Assembly (NCBI RefSeq): GCF_900187605.1 | Contig: NZ_FYEA01000007.1 | Span: 310,001 to 374,000, forward strand | Source of the DNA: Pseudomonas sp. Irchel 3H7 | GTDB taxonomy: Bacteria; Pseudomonadota; Gammaproteobacteria; Pseudomonadales; Pseudomonadaceae | Direction: 5' to 3' | Length of the DNA stretch: 64,000 nt | Part shown: positions 8,028 through 17,137 of the stretch, in pieces | How the letters are laid out: each line of letters opens with the position of its first letter | Position numbering within the stretch: position 1 is the first letter of the stretch | Made by a program: the position numbers and the translations under genes | Notes under the pieces: model-generated | What the model was told of the DNA's origin: nothing | Databases searched by the model: none | Seen by the model: the letters and a program-made list of their open reading frames with translations, nothing else

Positions 8028-8411
8028 ATGAAATTTCGTTTTCTTCTGTGGATGATGGGTTTGTTGATGGGTAAGGCCAGCCGGACAAATCCTGCGTTCC
8101 AGCAGCAGTTGGGTGACAAGGATTTGGTGTTTCAGTTGCAGACGCTGGATGGGAAAGTGGCGCGGCATTTCGTGGTCAAGGATCAGCGCATCACCAGCAA
8201 GTCTGGCGTGGTGGCAGAGCCGGCGTTTGCGATTGCGTTTAAAGATGCCGGTTATGGCTTCGCGACGATGCAGGCGAAGAACAAGCAGTTGGCGTTTATG
8301 CAGGGGATTCAGGACAAGTCGATCCAGCTCAAGGGCAACCCGGCGCTGGTGATGTGGTTTCAGGGGTTGATGAAGTATTTGAAGCCAAGAAAGGCTAAGG
8401 CTAAGGCTTAA
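8028..8411 (+). CDS. small SCP2 sterol-carrier-like protein
   Basis: This 127-residue protein starts at ATG 8028, which has TTTTGAGG at good spacing; the GTG at 8022 is too close to it. After a hydrophobic start (FRFLLWMMGLLMGKA) the body has the alternating strand/helix order of SCP2-like proteins (FQLQTLDGKVARHFVVKD, then FAIAFKDAGYGFATMQ, then GIQDKSIQLKGNPALVMWFQ). A lipid-binding role is a family inference. The C-terminus is lysine/alanine-rich (KPRKAKAKA). It stands alone between repeat-rich DNA and the delta-60 gene. Confidence 0.6.
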   Translation: MKFRFLLWMMGLLMGKASRTNPAFQQQLGDKDLVFQLQTLDGKVARHFVVKDQRITSKSGVVAEPAFAIAFKDAGYGFATMQAKNKQLAFMQGIQDKSIQLKGNPALVMWFQGLMKYLKPRKAKAKA

Positions 8412-8602
8412 GAAGGTGCTGGCTTGAACAGATCCATGCGCGCGCACTGAATAACGGTGCGCTTGTCTTGTAAGGCCATCATTGCGGCTCGTAAAGACAG
8501 CCGGACTGTCATTTCTATCAGGTGTTTTGTGCGTCATGGCGATGCTCTACTCAAGTTCCAGTTCCAGCGTTAAGGGACTCACCAACTTGATGGAACAAGC
8601 TC

Positions 8603-11215
8603 ATGACGCAGACACACAGTATTTCGACCCCTAGGTCACTCGATCCGACATTTGCTCGCAATGGCGTGTTGACGTTACCGATACCCGGCATCGCGGGCGA
8701 CGAAGCGGCGGCGGTCTTGGTGCTCCCCGATTCAAAATTTCTCGTGGCGATACCCTTAACGGGAGCGAATGCCCCGGTTGCCATTGCAAGGCTGAATGAC
8801 GACGGTTCGCTGGACGAGACCTTCGGTCCGGCGCGCAGAGGTTTCGTTGAAATAGCGCTGGAAGGGGCTCGGATCAGCTATGTATCCGGTCTCGATGCGC
8901 TCGAGGATGATGGTTGGCTGATACGCCTTCAGTATTTCTCGACTACCTCCGATGACGTTGGCCTCGCACTGGTCCGCCTGAAAAAGACCGGTGAACTGAA
9001 CGAAACGTTCGGCACCAACGGCGTGCGGTTCATCTCCCATTATGGCAACCCCGACCCCGCTAGCGTGCCGCGCAAGACCAGTCGCCCGACCGGCAGATCT
9101 TCTCAGATTGCGCACGCTTCATTACGGTCAACGGCCCTGAAGGTGGGCGGCAAAATCGTCCTGCTTCATCTCGTGTTTTTTGCTGATGCGCCATTGCCAG
9201 TGGGCGTTGTGATACGTCTGCAAGCGGATGGCTCCCTCGATCGATCATTCAACGGTTCGGGCTATGTGGTTGTGAATGTCGCCACATCGAATAACGTCTC
9301 CGGTATCGCCGTTCAAGCCGATGGCAAGGTGCTGGTCTGCGGTGCATACCAGGACGAATCGGGAGGCCGTGGAGTTTTTCTGGCGCGTCTGGACACAAAT
9401 GGCGCACTGGACAGTCAGTTCAACGGCGGCGTGGCCGTGTTGATTCCCGACGACGAAGGCGAGAGTTTTCTGCAATCGATTTCGGTACGTGAAGGCGATG
9501 GCAGGATTATCGTCGCGGGCCAAGCCTTGCGTAGTGGCCTTGAAGGTGGGTTGATCGCTGCGTTCACGACCAGCGGCGCGGCAAACCTTGTGTTCAATGG
9601 CGGCAAGCCGCTGTTTTCGCCGTTACTGAAAGGGTTGGCGTGGACGCATGCCTCGCAGGTGGGTGGTTCGATCGTTGTTGTCGGTCACGGTGAATCAGCC
9701 ATGGTGACGGCGCGTTTTCTTGCTAATGGAAAACCGGATACGGCTTTCAACGGTACGGGGCATGCGTTGTTTGAAGACAGCGCAGGGGCAGCCTCTGCGC
9801 GAGGTGTGGCCGTCATGGGGGACAGCCGGATCGTGGTGTGCATCGAACTATCCGTCCATTCTGATCTTCCCAAAGTCCCAGGGCGCTTCGTGCGCTATCT
9901 GGCGGGCACGTCACTTTTGAATAACGATCCGACTTTTGGCGACGCCGGCATCCTCAGATTTCCATTCCCGGGATTCTCGGGATATGACGTCAGGGCGCTG
10001 CTGGCGCTGCCGCAAAACAAATTGCTGGTCGCCGTTCGCCTTTCAACGCCCGGTGCGCCTACGCGGATCGTTCGCCTGCTTGAAAACGGTGCTCTCGACT
10101 CGGCTTTCGGTGGAGAAGACTCCGGCTATGTCGAGATCAGGCTGAAAGAAATTTTTTACATGAGCCGGATCCTCGGGTTTACACCGCTGAGCGATGGCGG
10201 TTGGCTGGTTGGTGCTCAGTACTCGGAAGAGGGCGCGACTAACTCGACGGGCCTGGTGCTGGTCAGGCAGCGCGAGGACGGGCAACTGCAAACGTCTTTC
10301 GGGGAACAAGGTGTGCTTTATCTTCCCTACGATAAGATGGGAGGAGGCGCATATTCCGAGGTGGTGCACGAGTCTGCCAGCGATGCCGCAAGGGCTGGCG
10401 CAGCAGGGATGGCTGCTCAGCAACTGGACGAAAAAATCGTCGTAGTCAGTACCATTGCAGATGCTGCCGGAAGGGCAAAAGGTATCGTTCTGAGGTTCGA
10501 GCCGGATGGCTCACCCGATAAGACCTTCAACGGCACTGGCATTGCGTTCATAGAGCTTGCAGATATTTCGCCTTCGGACATCGTTGCGCAAGCGGTCGCG
10601 ACCCAGGCTGACGGCGCCGTGGTGATCTGCGGTAATTATTTCGCGGTGAGTAAGCCTGGCGCCTACGTGACTCGTTTCGATGCCACGGGCAAGGTTGACA
10701 CGGGATTTGGAAGCAAAGGAGCGGTGTATGTGCCCCACGATGAATGGATCAGTCTGGACGTTGTGGCAGTAGTCGATGACAAAATCGTTGTGGCCGGCGG
10801 TGCGGCGGTGGAGGGCGTTTCTCATGGCTTGATTGCGGTGCTCAATCTCAGCGGCTCCTACAATCGGGTGTTCAATGGTGGTCAACCGCTAATATCTTCG
10901 CCTGTCTCTCAAGGCGTCAGATGGTTGCATTGCGTGCCGCGTGCGGACGGTTCAGTCATCGTTTGCGGTAGCAGTGGCACTGGCGCGCTTGATGAGAGTC
11001 TCAGCGCGGTCACCGCACGCTTTCTGGCCGATGGTTCTCCGGATCCTTCTTTCTTTGGTACGGGATTTACCGTTTTCAATGAAAGCGCGGGTTTCGAATA
11101 TCCACACGGCATGGCCGTAATGGATGATGGCCGCATCGTGGTGGGCGGAGTGTATTTCACCGACTTCGGGTACGAAAAAGGCTGGGTGATCCGTTACCTT
11201 AACAAGTCGGATTAA
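8603..11215 (+). CDS. delta-60 repeat protein with two duplicated halves
   Basis: This 870-residue protein is built of delta-60-type repeats, recognised by recurring LDxxFxxxG units (SLDPTFARNG, SLDETFGPARRG, SLDRSFNGSG, ALDSQFNGG, SPDKTFNGTG, SPDPSFFGTG) separated by strands such as DGKVLVCGAY. These repeats are thought to form a beta-propeller-like fold. Residues 1-434 and 435-870 are diverged copies of each other: both open with DPTF..G.L..P.PG and close with R(Y/F)L. No Sec signal peptide is seen at the start, so export, if any, would use another route. A terminator follows. Confidence 0.8.
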   Translation: MTQTHSISTPRSLDPTFARNGVLTLPIPGIAGDEAAAVLVLPDSKFLVAIPLTGANAPVAIARLNDDGSLDETFGPARRGFVEIALEGARISYVSGLDALEDDGWLIRLQYFSTTSDDVGLALVRLKKTGELNETFGTNGVRFISHYGNPDPASVPRKTSRPTGRSSQIAHASLRSTALKVGGKIVLLHLVFFADAPLPVGVVIRLQADGSLDRSFNGSGYVVVNVATSNNVSGIAVQADGKVLVCGAYQDESGGRGVFLARLDTNGALDSQFNGGVAVLIPDDEGESFLQSISVREGDGRIIVAGQALRSGLEGGLIAAFTTSGAANLVFNGGKPLFSPLLKGLAWTHASQVGGSIVVVGHGESAMVTARFLANGKPDTAFNGTGHALFEDSAGAASARGVAVMGDSRIVVCIELSVHSDLPKVPGRFVRYLAGTSLLNNDPTFGDAGILRFPFPGFSGYDVRALLALPQNKLLVAVRLSTPGAPTRIVRLLENGALDSAFGGEDSGYVEIRLKEIFYMSRILGFTPLSDGGWLVGAQYSEEGATNSTGLVLVRQREDGQLQTSFGEQGVLYLPYDKMGGGAYSEVVHESASDAARAGAAGMAAQQLDEKIVVVSTIADAAGRAKGIVLRFEPDGSPDKTFNGTGIAFIELADISPSDIVAQAVATQADGAVVICGNYFAVSKPGAYVTRFDATGKVDTGFGSKGAVYVPHDEWISLDVVAVVDDKIVVAGGAAVEGVSHGLIAVLNLSGSYNRVFNGGQPLISSPVSQGVRWLHCVPRADGSVIVCGSSGTGALDESLSAVTARFLADGSPDPSFFGTGFTVFNESAGFEYPHGMAVMDDGRIVVGGVYFTDFGYEKGWVIRYLNKSD

Positions 11216-11236
11216 GCCGGGGCGTTGGGTACATCG

Positions 11237-11279
11237 CGGGCAAGCGTCGCTCCAACTGGAGGTCGCTTGCCCGTTTTGC
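11237..11279 (+). terminator. rho-independent terminator after the delta-60 gene
   Basis: The 10-bp stem CGGGCAAGCG/CGCTTGCCCG (11237-11246 with 11264-11273) is followed by TTTTGCTTT. It lies between convergent genes and may serve both. Confidence 0.8.
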
Positions 11280-11281
11280 TT

Positions 11282-12682
11282 TCAGCCCTGACTGAACTGC
11301 GAAGCCAGTTCGCGCAGCAGGACTTCGGCCTCAAGCACTTTGCTGACGACGTCGTTGGCTTTGTCGCGAGTCAACCCCACGCGCTCCAGCAACGCATCCG
11401 GAATGTCTTCATCCGGCCCGGAGCCAATCCCGCGACTGCGCAGCAGGCGCACGGCCAGGCAGACGAGGTTCGGGTATTCGGCGTAGGCGCCGTCGTAGCT
11501 TGGGTCGTGCTGGAAGCGCAGGGCGGTGGCCAGTTCGTCGGGCATGTCCCAGTAGCGCATCAGCCACGAGCCGATCTGTTCGCGGCTGATACCGAGCAGG
11601 TGTTGCTCGATGTAGCTGTGGCACAGGTGCGGGTTGACCTCCAGGTGGCGGCAGATCAGCGAGAAGTGCGGCGGGAACACGTGGGCCAGCAACAGGTAAC
11701 CGAAGTTGTGCAGCAGACCGGCCAGATACGTCAGGCCAGCTTCCGGACGCTGGGCGCGCGGCATGGCGCGGGTCAGGCCTTCGATGACGGCGGCGGTGTA
11801 GATCGACTGCTGCCAGTACGGCGTGGTGTGTTGCGGGTGGTCTTTGGGCAGGCTCAGGGTCTTGCCGAGGGCCAGGCCCAGCGCGAGGTTGATCACCAGA
11901 TCGAAACCGAGCACGCGAACGATCGCGTCTTCCACCGAACGAATCTTGCCTGGCGAGGCGTAGTACGGCGACGCTGCCCAGCTCACCACTTGCGCGGCCA
12001 GCGCCGGGTCGGTTTCAACCACGCCGGTGATGTCATCGATGGTGGCGTTGGGGTCAACACGCAACTTGATGATTTTTTGCGCGGTTTCGGCCAGCGGCGG
12101 AATCTCGATGGTCGCTTCCAGACGCTGCTGAATGCGCCGCGCGGTGAACGCTTGCACGGCCTGGGTGATTTCCTCGCGGTCATCGTCCGGGCGATCAAGG
12201 TTCGGGCGGATGCTACTCAGGGCTTCGCCGAAGTTGGCGGCGCTGGCCTTGGTCAGCATGGTTTTGAAGTCTTCGCTGGCGATTTCCAGCAGCAGGCCCG
12301 GCTCGCCGGAGTTGATCAGCAACTTCGGTTCGCGCAGCAGGCTTTCTTCGTAGAGGCACGGCGAGCTGGTCAGCGCTGGCAGGCCCGGCAGCAGGCTCAG
12401 GCTGTGTTTGCCGAGCATCTTTTCCAGGCGCTCGGTGGACACGGCGGTCAGGCGCCGGCCCGTGAGTTCGGCGAGGCGATTGAGATCCAGCAGCTGGCTC
12501 TGTGGAAACAGCACCATCAACGCGCCGACGGCGTCGTCGAGCAACACGGCTTGTACCTTGCGCGAGGCATTGAGGCCGTGGTGATCGAGCACTTCTTCGT
12601 AGGCAACGCCCAGCTTGTTGAGCAGCAGCCGAATAACAGACGGAGCGTGCGGAGATTCGGGGGCGAGAGCAGCTTCGGTCAT
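11282..12682 (-). CDS. YbaK-like deacylase domain fused to an HDOD domain
   Basis: This 466-residue protein (start ATG at 12682; an upstream in-frame ATG lacks a good site) has two parts. Residues ~10-150 resemble the YbaK/ProX aminoacyl-tRNA deacylase fold (VIRLLLNKLGVAYEEVLDHH, LDDAVGALMVLFPQ, LNRLAELTGRRLTAVS). Residues ~200-440 form an HDOD domain (IEIPPLAETAQKIIKL, then DPALAAQVVSWA, then LAGLLHNFGYLLLAHVFPP), a degenerate HD-phosphohydrolase used in signalling. It lies just after recG on the same strand, as in P. aeruginosa. The target of the fusion is unknown. Confidence 0.85.
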   Translation of the reverse strand: MTEAALAPESPHAPSVIRLLLNKLGVAYEEVLDHHGLNASRKVQAVLLDDAVGALMVLFPQSQLLDLNRLAELTGRRLTAVSTERLEKMLGKHSLSLLPGLPALTSSPCLYEESLLREPKLLINSGEPGLLLEIASEDFKTMLTKASAANFGEALSSIRPNLDRPDDDREEITQAVQAFTARRIQQRLEATIEIPPLAETAQKIIKLRVDPNATIDDITGVVETDPALAAQVVSWAASPYYASPGKIRSVEDAIVRVLGFDLVINLALGLALGKTLSLPKDHPQHTTPYWQQSIYTAAVIEGLTRAMPRAQRPEAGLTYLAGLLHNFGYLLLAHVFPPHFSLICRHLEVNPHLCHSYIEQHLLGISREQIGSWLMRYWDMPDELATALRFQHDPSYDGAYAEYPNLVCLAVRLLRSRGIGSGPDEDIPDALLERVGLTRDKANDVVSKVLEAEVLLRELASQFSQG

Positions 12683-12761
12683 GGTCTGTATCCGTTTTTG
12701 AAACAATGGCAGGAGTATAACCAGCTCTGTCGGAACGATCCTTCAGAAACTGCGACGGTGC

Positions 12762-14837
12762 TCACACTTGGCCGTATTGCTGCCCATGGCGCAGCCAGCG
12801 GTCGAGCAATGGGCTGACGTGGGTCGGCCAGCGTTCCAGCAGCGCTTGCGCGGCGTCGCGGACGGCAGGCAGCAGGTCGGCGTCGCGCATCAGGTCGGCG
12901 ACCTTGAATTGCAGCAGGCCGGTCTGGCGAGTGCCGAGCATTTCCCCGGGGCCGCGCAGTTCGAGGTCTTTTTCGGCGATGACGAAGCCGTCGTTGGTCT
13001 CGCGCATGATGCCCAGGCGCTGGCGACCGATCTGCGACAGCGGCGGATGGTAGAGCAGCACGCAATGGCTGGCGGCGCTGCCCCGGCCAACGCGGCCGCG
13101 CAATTGGTGCAGTTGTGCGAGGCCAAGACGCTCGGGGTTTTCGATGATCATCAGACTGGCGTTGGGCACGTCGACGCCGACTTCGATCACCGTGGTCGCG
13201 ACCAGCAGTTGCAGGTTGCCAGCCTTGAATTCGGCCATGACGGCGGCCTTCTCGACGGGTTTCATGCGCCCGTGAATCAGCCCGACTTTCAGTTCCCCGA
13301 GGGCAAGTGTGAGGTCTTCAAACGTGGTTTCGGCGGCCTGACAGGTCAGCTCTTCGGATTCTTCAATCAGCGTGCAGACCCAATAGGCCTGACGGCCCTC
13401 GGCGCAGGCACCACGCACGCGTTCGATGACTTCGACGCGGCGGGTGTCGGTGACCAGCACGGTGTTAACCGGCGTTCGTCCGGGTGGCAGTTCGTCGAGG
13501 ATCGAGGTGTCGAGGTCGGCGTAGGCGCTCATCGCCAATGTCCGTGGAATCGGCGTGGCGGTCATGATCAGCTGGTGCGGGCACATGCGTCCGCCGACGC
13601 CTTTCTGCCGCAGCGCCAGACGCTGCTGCACACCGAAACGATGCTGTTCGTCGATGATCACCAGCGCGAGGTTCTTGAACTGCACTTCGTCCTGGAACAG
13701 CGCGTGGGTGCCGACCACCATCGGCGCGCCGCTGGCGATCTGTTCCAGCGCGGCGACGCGGTTCTTGCCCTTGAGCTTGCCGGCCAGCCACGCGACTTCG
13801 ATGCCCAGCGGTTCGAGCCAGCGCTTGAAGGTGATGAAATGCTGTTCGGCGAGAATCTCGGTCGGCGCCATCAGTGCGACTTGGTAACCGGCCTCCAGCG
13901 CCTGTAATGCAGCGAGAGCCGCGACCACGGTTTTACCCGCGCCGACGTCCCCCTGAATCAGTCGCAGCATCGGTTCGTGCTGGCTGAGGTCGTAGGCGAT
14001 TTCGTTGCCGACACGCTGTTGTGCGCCGGTCGGGTTGAAGCCGAGGTTGGCCAGATACTTCGGCGGCAGTTTTTTCGCTTTCGGCATCGCTGGCGCGCGC
14101 AGCGAACGCATGCTTTCGCGCAGACGTTGTTGCGACAGTTGATGGGTCAGCAGTTCTTCGAAGGCCAGACGATGCTGGGCCCAGTGATGACCGAGGGCGA
14201 GTTCATCGACGTCGGCATCGGCGGGCGGGTTGTGCAGGTAGCGGATCGCATCGGTCAGCGGCGCGAGGTGATAGTCGCGGGCCAGTTCGGTGGGCAGCCA
14301 GTCGGGCAGGGTGTCTGGCTTAAGCATTGTCAGCGTCTGCAGACACAACTGGCGCAGACGCGCTTGGGTCAGGCCTTCGGTGAGCGGGTAGACCGGGGTC
14401 AGGGTTTCATCCACGGGCGGCGGTTCGTCGCCGGTAATGGCGCGGTATTCCGGGTGGTAGATTTCCAGTCCTGACGCACCGGGCCGGGCTTCGCCGTAGC
14501 AGCGAACGCGGGTGCCGCGCTTGAGGCCTTCTTTCTGCGCGTTGCTGAAATGGTAGAAGCGCAGACTGAGGCCGCCGGTGCCGTCCTGCAAACGCACAAC
14601 GAGGCTGCGCCGGCGGCCCATGACCACGTCGGCGCCGCTGACGGTGCCTTCGACCACGGCGTCTTGCCCCGGCCGCAGCGCGCCGATTGGCACCACGCGG
14701 GTGCGATCCTGATAACGCAGCGGCAGGTGAAACAGCACGTCTTGCAGATTCTCCAGGCCGACCTTGGCCAATTTCTCGGCCATGGCTTCGCCGACACCCT
14801 TGAGTGCCGTCACCGACACTTGCGACAGCTCCGTCAT
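12762..14837 (-). CDS. recG: ATP-dependent DNA helicase RecG
   Basis: This 691-residue protein matches RecG in length and order: an N-terminal wedge/OB region, then a superfamily 2 helicase core with Walker A GDVGAGKTVVA, motif II DEQH (LVIIDEQHRFG), TATPIPRT (motif III) and QLRGRVGR (motif VI). RecG remodels stalled forks and branches Holliday junctions. The start lies 9 bases after the oxyR stop, so the two are likely co-transcribed, the arrangement in other pseudomonads where oxyR controls recG. Confidence 0.98.
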   Translation of the reverse strand: MTELSQVSVTALKGVGEAMAEKLAKVGLENLQDVLFHLPLRYQDRTRVVPIGALRPGQDAVVEGTVSGADVVMGRRRSLVVRLQDGTGGLSLRFYHFSNAQKEGLKRGTRVRCYGEARPGASGLEIYHPEYRAITGDEPPPVDETLTPVYPLTEGLTQARLRQLCLQTLTMLKPDTLPDWLPTELARDYHLAPLTDAIRYLHNPPADADVDELALGHHWAQHRLAFEELLTHQLSQQRLRESMRSLRAPAMPKAKKLPPKYLANLGFNPTGAQQRVGNEIAYDLSQHEPMLRLIQGDVGAGKTVVAALAALQALEAGYQVALMAPTEILAEQHFITFKRWLEPLGIEVAWLAGKLKGKNRVAALEQIASGAPMVVGTHALFQDEVQFKNLALVIIDEQHRFGVQQRLALRQKGVGGRMCPHQLIMTATPIPRTLAMSAYADLDTSILDELPPGRTPVNTVLVTDTRRVEVIERVRGACAEGRQAYWVCTLIEESEELTCQAAETTFEDLTLALGELKVGLIHGRMKPVEKAAVMAEFKAGNLQLLVATTVIEVGVDVPNASLMIIENPERLGLAQLHQLRGRVGRGSAASHCVLLYHPPLSQIGRQRLGIMRETNDGFVIAEKDLELRGPGEMLGTRQTGLLQFKVADLMRDADLLPAVRDAAQALLERWPTHVSPLLDRWLRHGQQYGQV

Positions 14838-14846
14838 GACGCTCGC

Positions 14847-15776
14847 TTAACCGGCTGTAACCGGTGCCGCTGGCTTGGCCACCGAACACAGGCGAATGGA
14901 GTCGGCGAGGATCTCGATGGCTTTCGGCCGTGGGAAGCTCGCGCGCCAGGCAATGGCCACGGTGCGGAACGGCACCGGCGGCGACAGCGGACGCACTTCG
15001 ATCACGCCGGGGGCGTAGTGATGGCTGTCGACGGCCGACAACGGCAGGATCGAGATGCCCAGACCGGACGCAACCATGTGCCGAATGGTTTCCAGCGAGC
15101 TGGATTCGACCGTAGTGTGCTTGGCGCCGTCGTTGCCCTTGGTCAGGGTCGGGCAGGCTTCCAGCACTTGATCGCGGAAGCAGTGGCCTTCACCGAGCAG
15201 CAGCAGGCTCTTGTCGTTGAGCAGGCCGGCGTCGATGGTTTCTTTCTGTGTCCACGGGTGCTGGGCCGGCATCAAGACGTAGAACGGCTCGTCGTAGAGC
15301 GGTAGGGTCAGCACGTCGGCTTCGTTGAACGGCAGGGCGATGATGATCGCGTCAAGCTCGCCGTTGCGCAGTTTGTCGCGCAGCACGTGGGTGAAGTTTT
15401 CTTCGATGTACAACGGCATCTGCGGGGCGACCCGGTGCAGTTGCGGAATCAGGTGCGGGAACAGGTATGGGCCGACGGTGTAGATCGCGCCGACTTTCAG
15501 CGGCGCGGTCAGCTGGTTCTTGCCGGCCTGGGCCAATTCGCGGATGCCTTGCGCCTGCTCGAGGACTTTCTGCGCCTGGGCGACGATGCCTTCGCCGACC
15601 GGGGTCAGGCGCACGGCGCTTTTGCTGCGCTCGAAAATCAGCACACCGAGTTCGTCTTCAAGTTTCTTCACGCCCACCGACAGGGTCGGCTGGCTGACGT
15701 GGCAACGTTCGGCGGCGTGGCCGAAATGCTGCTCTTGGGCGAGGGTAACGATGTAGCGTAATTCTGTGAGGGTCAT
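14847..15776 (-). CDS. oxyR: peroxide-sensing LysR regulator OxyR
   Basis: This 309-residue LysR-type regulator has an N-terminal winged helix (LRYIVTLAQEQHFGHAAERC, VSQPTLSVGVKKLEDELGV). The two redox cysteines of OxyR are present: GHCFRDQ and, nine residues on, VLEACPTL. They form the disulfide that switches on the peroxide regulon (catalase, alkyl hydroperoxide reductase). The tight link to recG downstream is the conserved pseudomonad arrangement. A REP pair separates its promoter from the end of tonB. Confidence 0.97.
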   Translation of the reverse strand: MTLTELRYIVTLAQEQHFGHAAERCHVSQPTLSVGVKKLEDELGVLIFERSKSAVRLTPVGEGIVAQAQKVLEQAQGIRELAQAGKNQLTAPLKVGAIYTVGPYLFPHLIPQLHRVAPQMPLYIEENFTHVLRDKLRNGELDAIIIALPFNEADVLTLPLYDEPFYVLMPAQHPWTQKETIDAGLLNDKSLLLLGEGHCFRDQVLEACPTLTKGNDGAKHTTVESSSLETIRHMVASGLGISILPLSAVDSHHYAPGVIEVRPLSPPVPFRTVAIAWRASFPRPKAIEILADSIRLCSVAKPAAPVTAG

Positions 15777-15872
15777 AGCAAGCGTCCATGAAGATGCGGG
15801 CCAAGCATACCGGCTGCAATCGATAGACGCACGTTATCAGACTGAGCGCTCAATGCGACTACGGCATAAAGC

Positions 15873-15948
15873 AAAAGATCGCAGCCTTCGGCAGCTCCTA
15901 CATTGGAATGCATTTCCCTGTAGGAGCTGCCGAAGGCTGCGATCTTTT
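15873..15948 (+). repeat. REPIN-type inverted repeat
   Basis: Arm 15873-15902 (AAAAGATCGCAGCC...CTCCTACA) is the reverse complement of 15919-15948. It lies between the tonB end and the oxyR start. Confidence 0.85.
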
Positions 15949-15959
15949 GATCTTGCTAC

Positions 15960-16706
15960 TTAACGGCGGCGTTCGAGGGAGTAAACAAACGGCGCAACAA
16001 TTTCGATCGAGCCGTTGTTGAGCATGTCGGCCGGTGGCTTGGGCAGCGGCTGCGCACGACGGATCATTTCCAGGGTAGCCCGGTCCAGATCGGCGTTGCC
16101 CGAGCGGCCCACCAGTTCGAACGACAGCACATTACCTTCGGCATCGACCACGAAGCGCAGACGGTTCAAGCCTTCCTTGCCCCGCGCCTGTGCACTTTGC
16201 GGGTACTTCTTGTACTTGGCCAAATGCGCAAGCAGAGTGCCTTGCCAACTGGCCTTGGCGGCCAACTGTGCCGGCGACGGGCCGGGCGCCGGTGCAGCGG
16301 ATTTCTCCGTCGGTGCCGGGGTCGGCGGTGTATCGGCCGGCTTCTCCTCGGAAGGTTTTTCCTTCGGTGGATCAGGCAGCTTCTTCTCGACCGGCTTCGG
16401 CGGTTTAGGCTTGGGCTTCGGCTTGGGTTTCTGCACCGCGATTTCCGCTTTCGGTGCTTCGGCCAGCTTCGGAATCGGCAACTCTTCAACCGGAGCCGGT
16501 GGCTGCGGCGGTGTGACGACTTTCGGCGGAGCAGGCGGTGGCGGGGCCGGAACCGGGGCCAACTCGACCATCATTGCCTGCGGTGGCAACTCGATGGGCG
16601 GGCGGGCGGTCCAGTTCAGCGCCAGCGCGATGGCCAGCGCATGAACGCCCAGCACCACGGCCAGGCTACCGCTGTAACGCGTCAGCTTATGGCGCGTCGT
16701 GATCAT
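15960..16706 (-). CDS. tonB: energy transducer TonB
   Basis: This 248-residue protein has one N-terminal transmembrane helix (SGSLAVVLGVHALAIALAL), a long Pro/Lys/Glu-rich spacer (bases ~16300-16570, with a KPKPKPKPKPPKP run) that spans the periplasm, and a C-terminal TonB domain (YPQSAQARGKEGLNRLRFVV, then NADLDRATLEMIRRAQPLP). It passes proton-motive energy from ExbB-ExbD to outer-membrane receptors for siderophores and other ligands. Its start overlaps the exbD stop by 4 bases. Confidence 0.95.
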   Translation of the reverse strand: MITTRHKLTRYSGSLAVVLGVHALAIALALNWTARPPIELPPQAMMVELAPVPAPPPPAPPKVVTPPQPPAPVEELPIPKLAEAPKAEIAVQKPKPKPKPKPPKPVEKKLPDPPKEKPSEEKPADTPPTPAPTEKSAAPAPGPSPAQLAAKASWQGTLLAHLAKYKKYPQSAQARGKEGLNRLRFVVDAEGNVLSFELVGRSGNADLDRATLEMIRRAQPLPKPPADMLNNGSIEIVAPFVYSLERRR

Positions 16707-17131
16707 TTCTTGGCTGCCGTCTCAAGTCCGACCAGACCGACCTTCAGGTAACCGGCAGAGCGCAGTTTGTCCATCACGCTCATCAGGTCGCCGTAATCCA
16801 CGCCTTTATCGGCCTGGAAGAAGATGGTGGTGTCTTTCTTGCCCTGGGTCTTGGCGTCGAGAACGGCGCCAAGGGTTTCGGCTTTGACTTCATCGTCGCC
16901 GATGTACAGGCGCTGGTCAGCCTTGACGCTGAGGAACACCGGTTTCTCTGGCCGCGGTGCCGGTTTGGCGGTCGAGGCGGGCAGGTCGACTTTGATGTCC
17001 ACGGTGGCCAATGGAGCCGCCACCATGAAGATGATCAACAGCACCAGCATCACGTCGATGAACGGCGTGACGTTGATTTCGTGGTTCTCGGCCAGATCGT
17101 CGTCTGCGCCTTCTTTCAAATGCAGGCCCAT
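16703..17131 (-). CDS. exbD: biopolymer transporter ExbD
   Basis: This 142-residue protein has the ExbD layout: a cytoplasmic N-terminus, a single membrane helix carrying the essential Asp (NVTPFIDVMLVLLIIFMVAA), and a periplasmic domain (KVDLPASTAKPAP to the C-terminus). With ExbB it forms the proton-driven motor of the TonB complex. It is 6 bases downstream of exbB and overlaps tonB, so exbB-exbD-tonB is one operon. Confidence 0.96.
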   Translation of the reverse strand: MGLHLKEGADDDLAENHEINVTPFIDVMLVLLIIFMVAAPLATVDIKVDLPASTAKPAPRPEKPVFLSVKADQRLYIGDDEVKAETLGAVLDAKTQGKKDTTIFFQADKGVDYGDLMSVMDKLRSAGYLKVGLVGLETAAKK

Positions 17132-17137
17132 GGCCGA

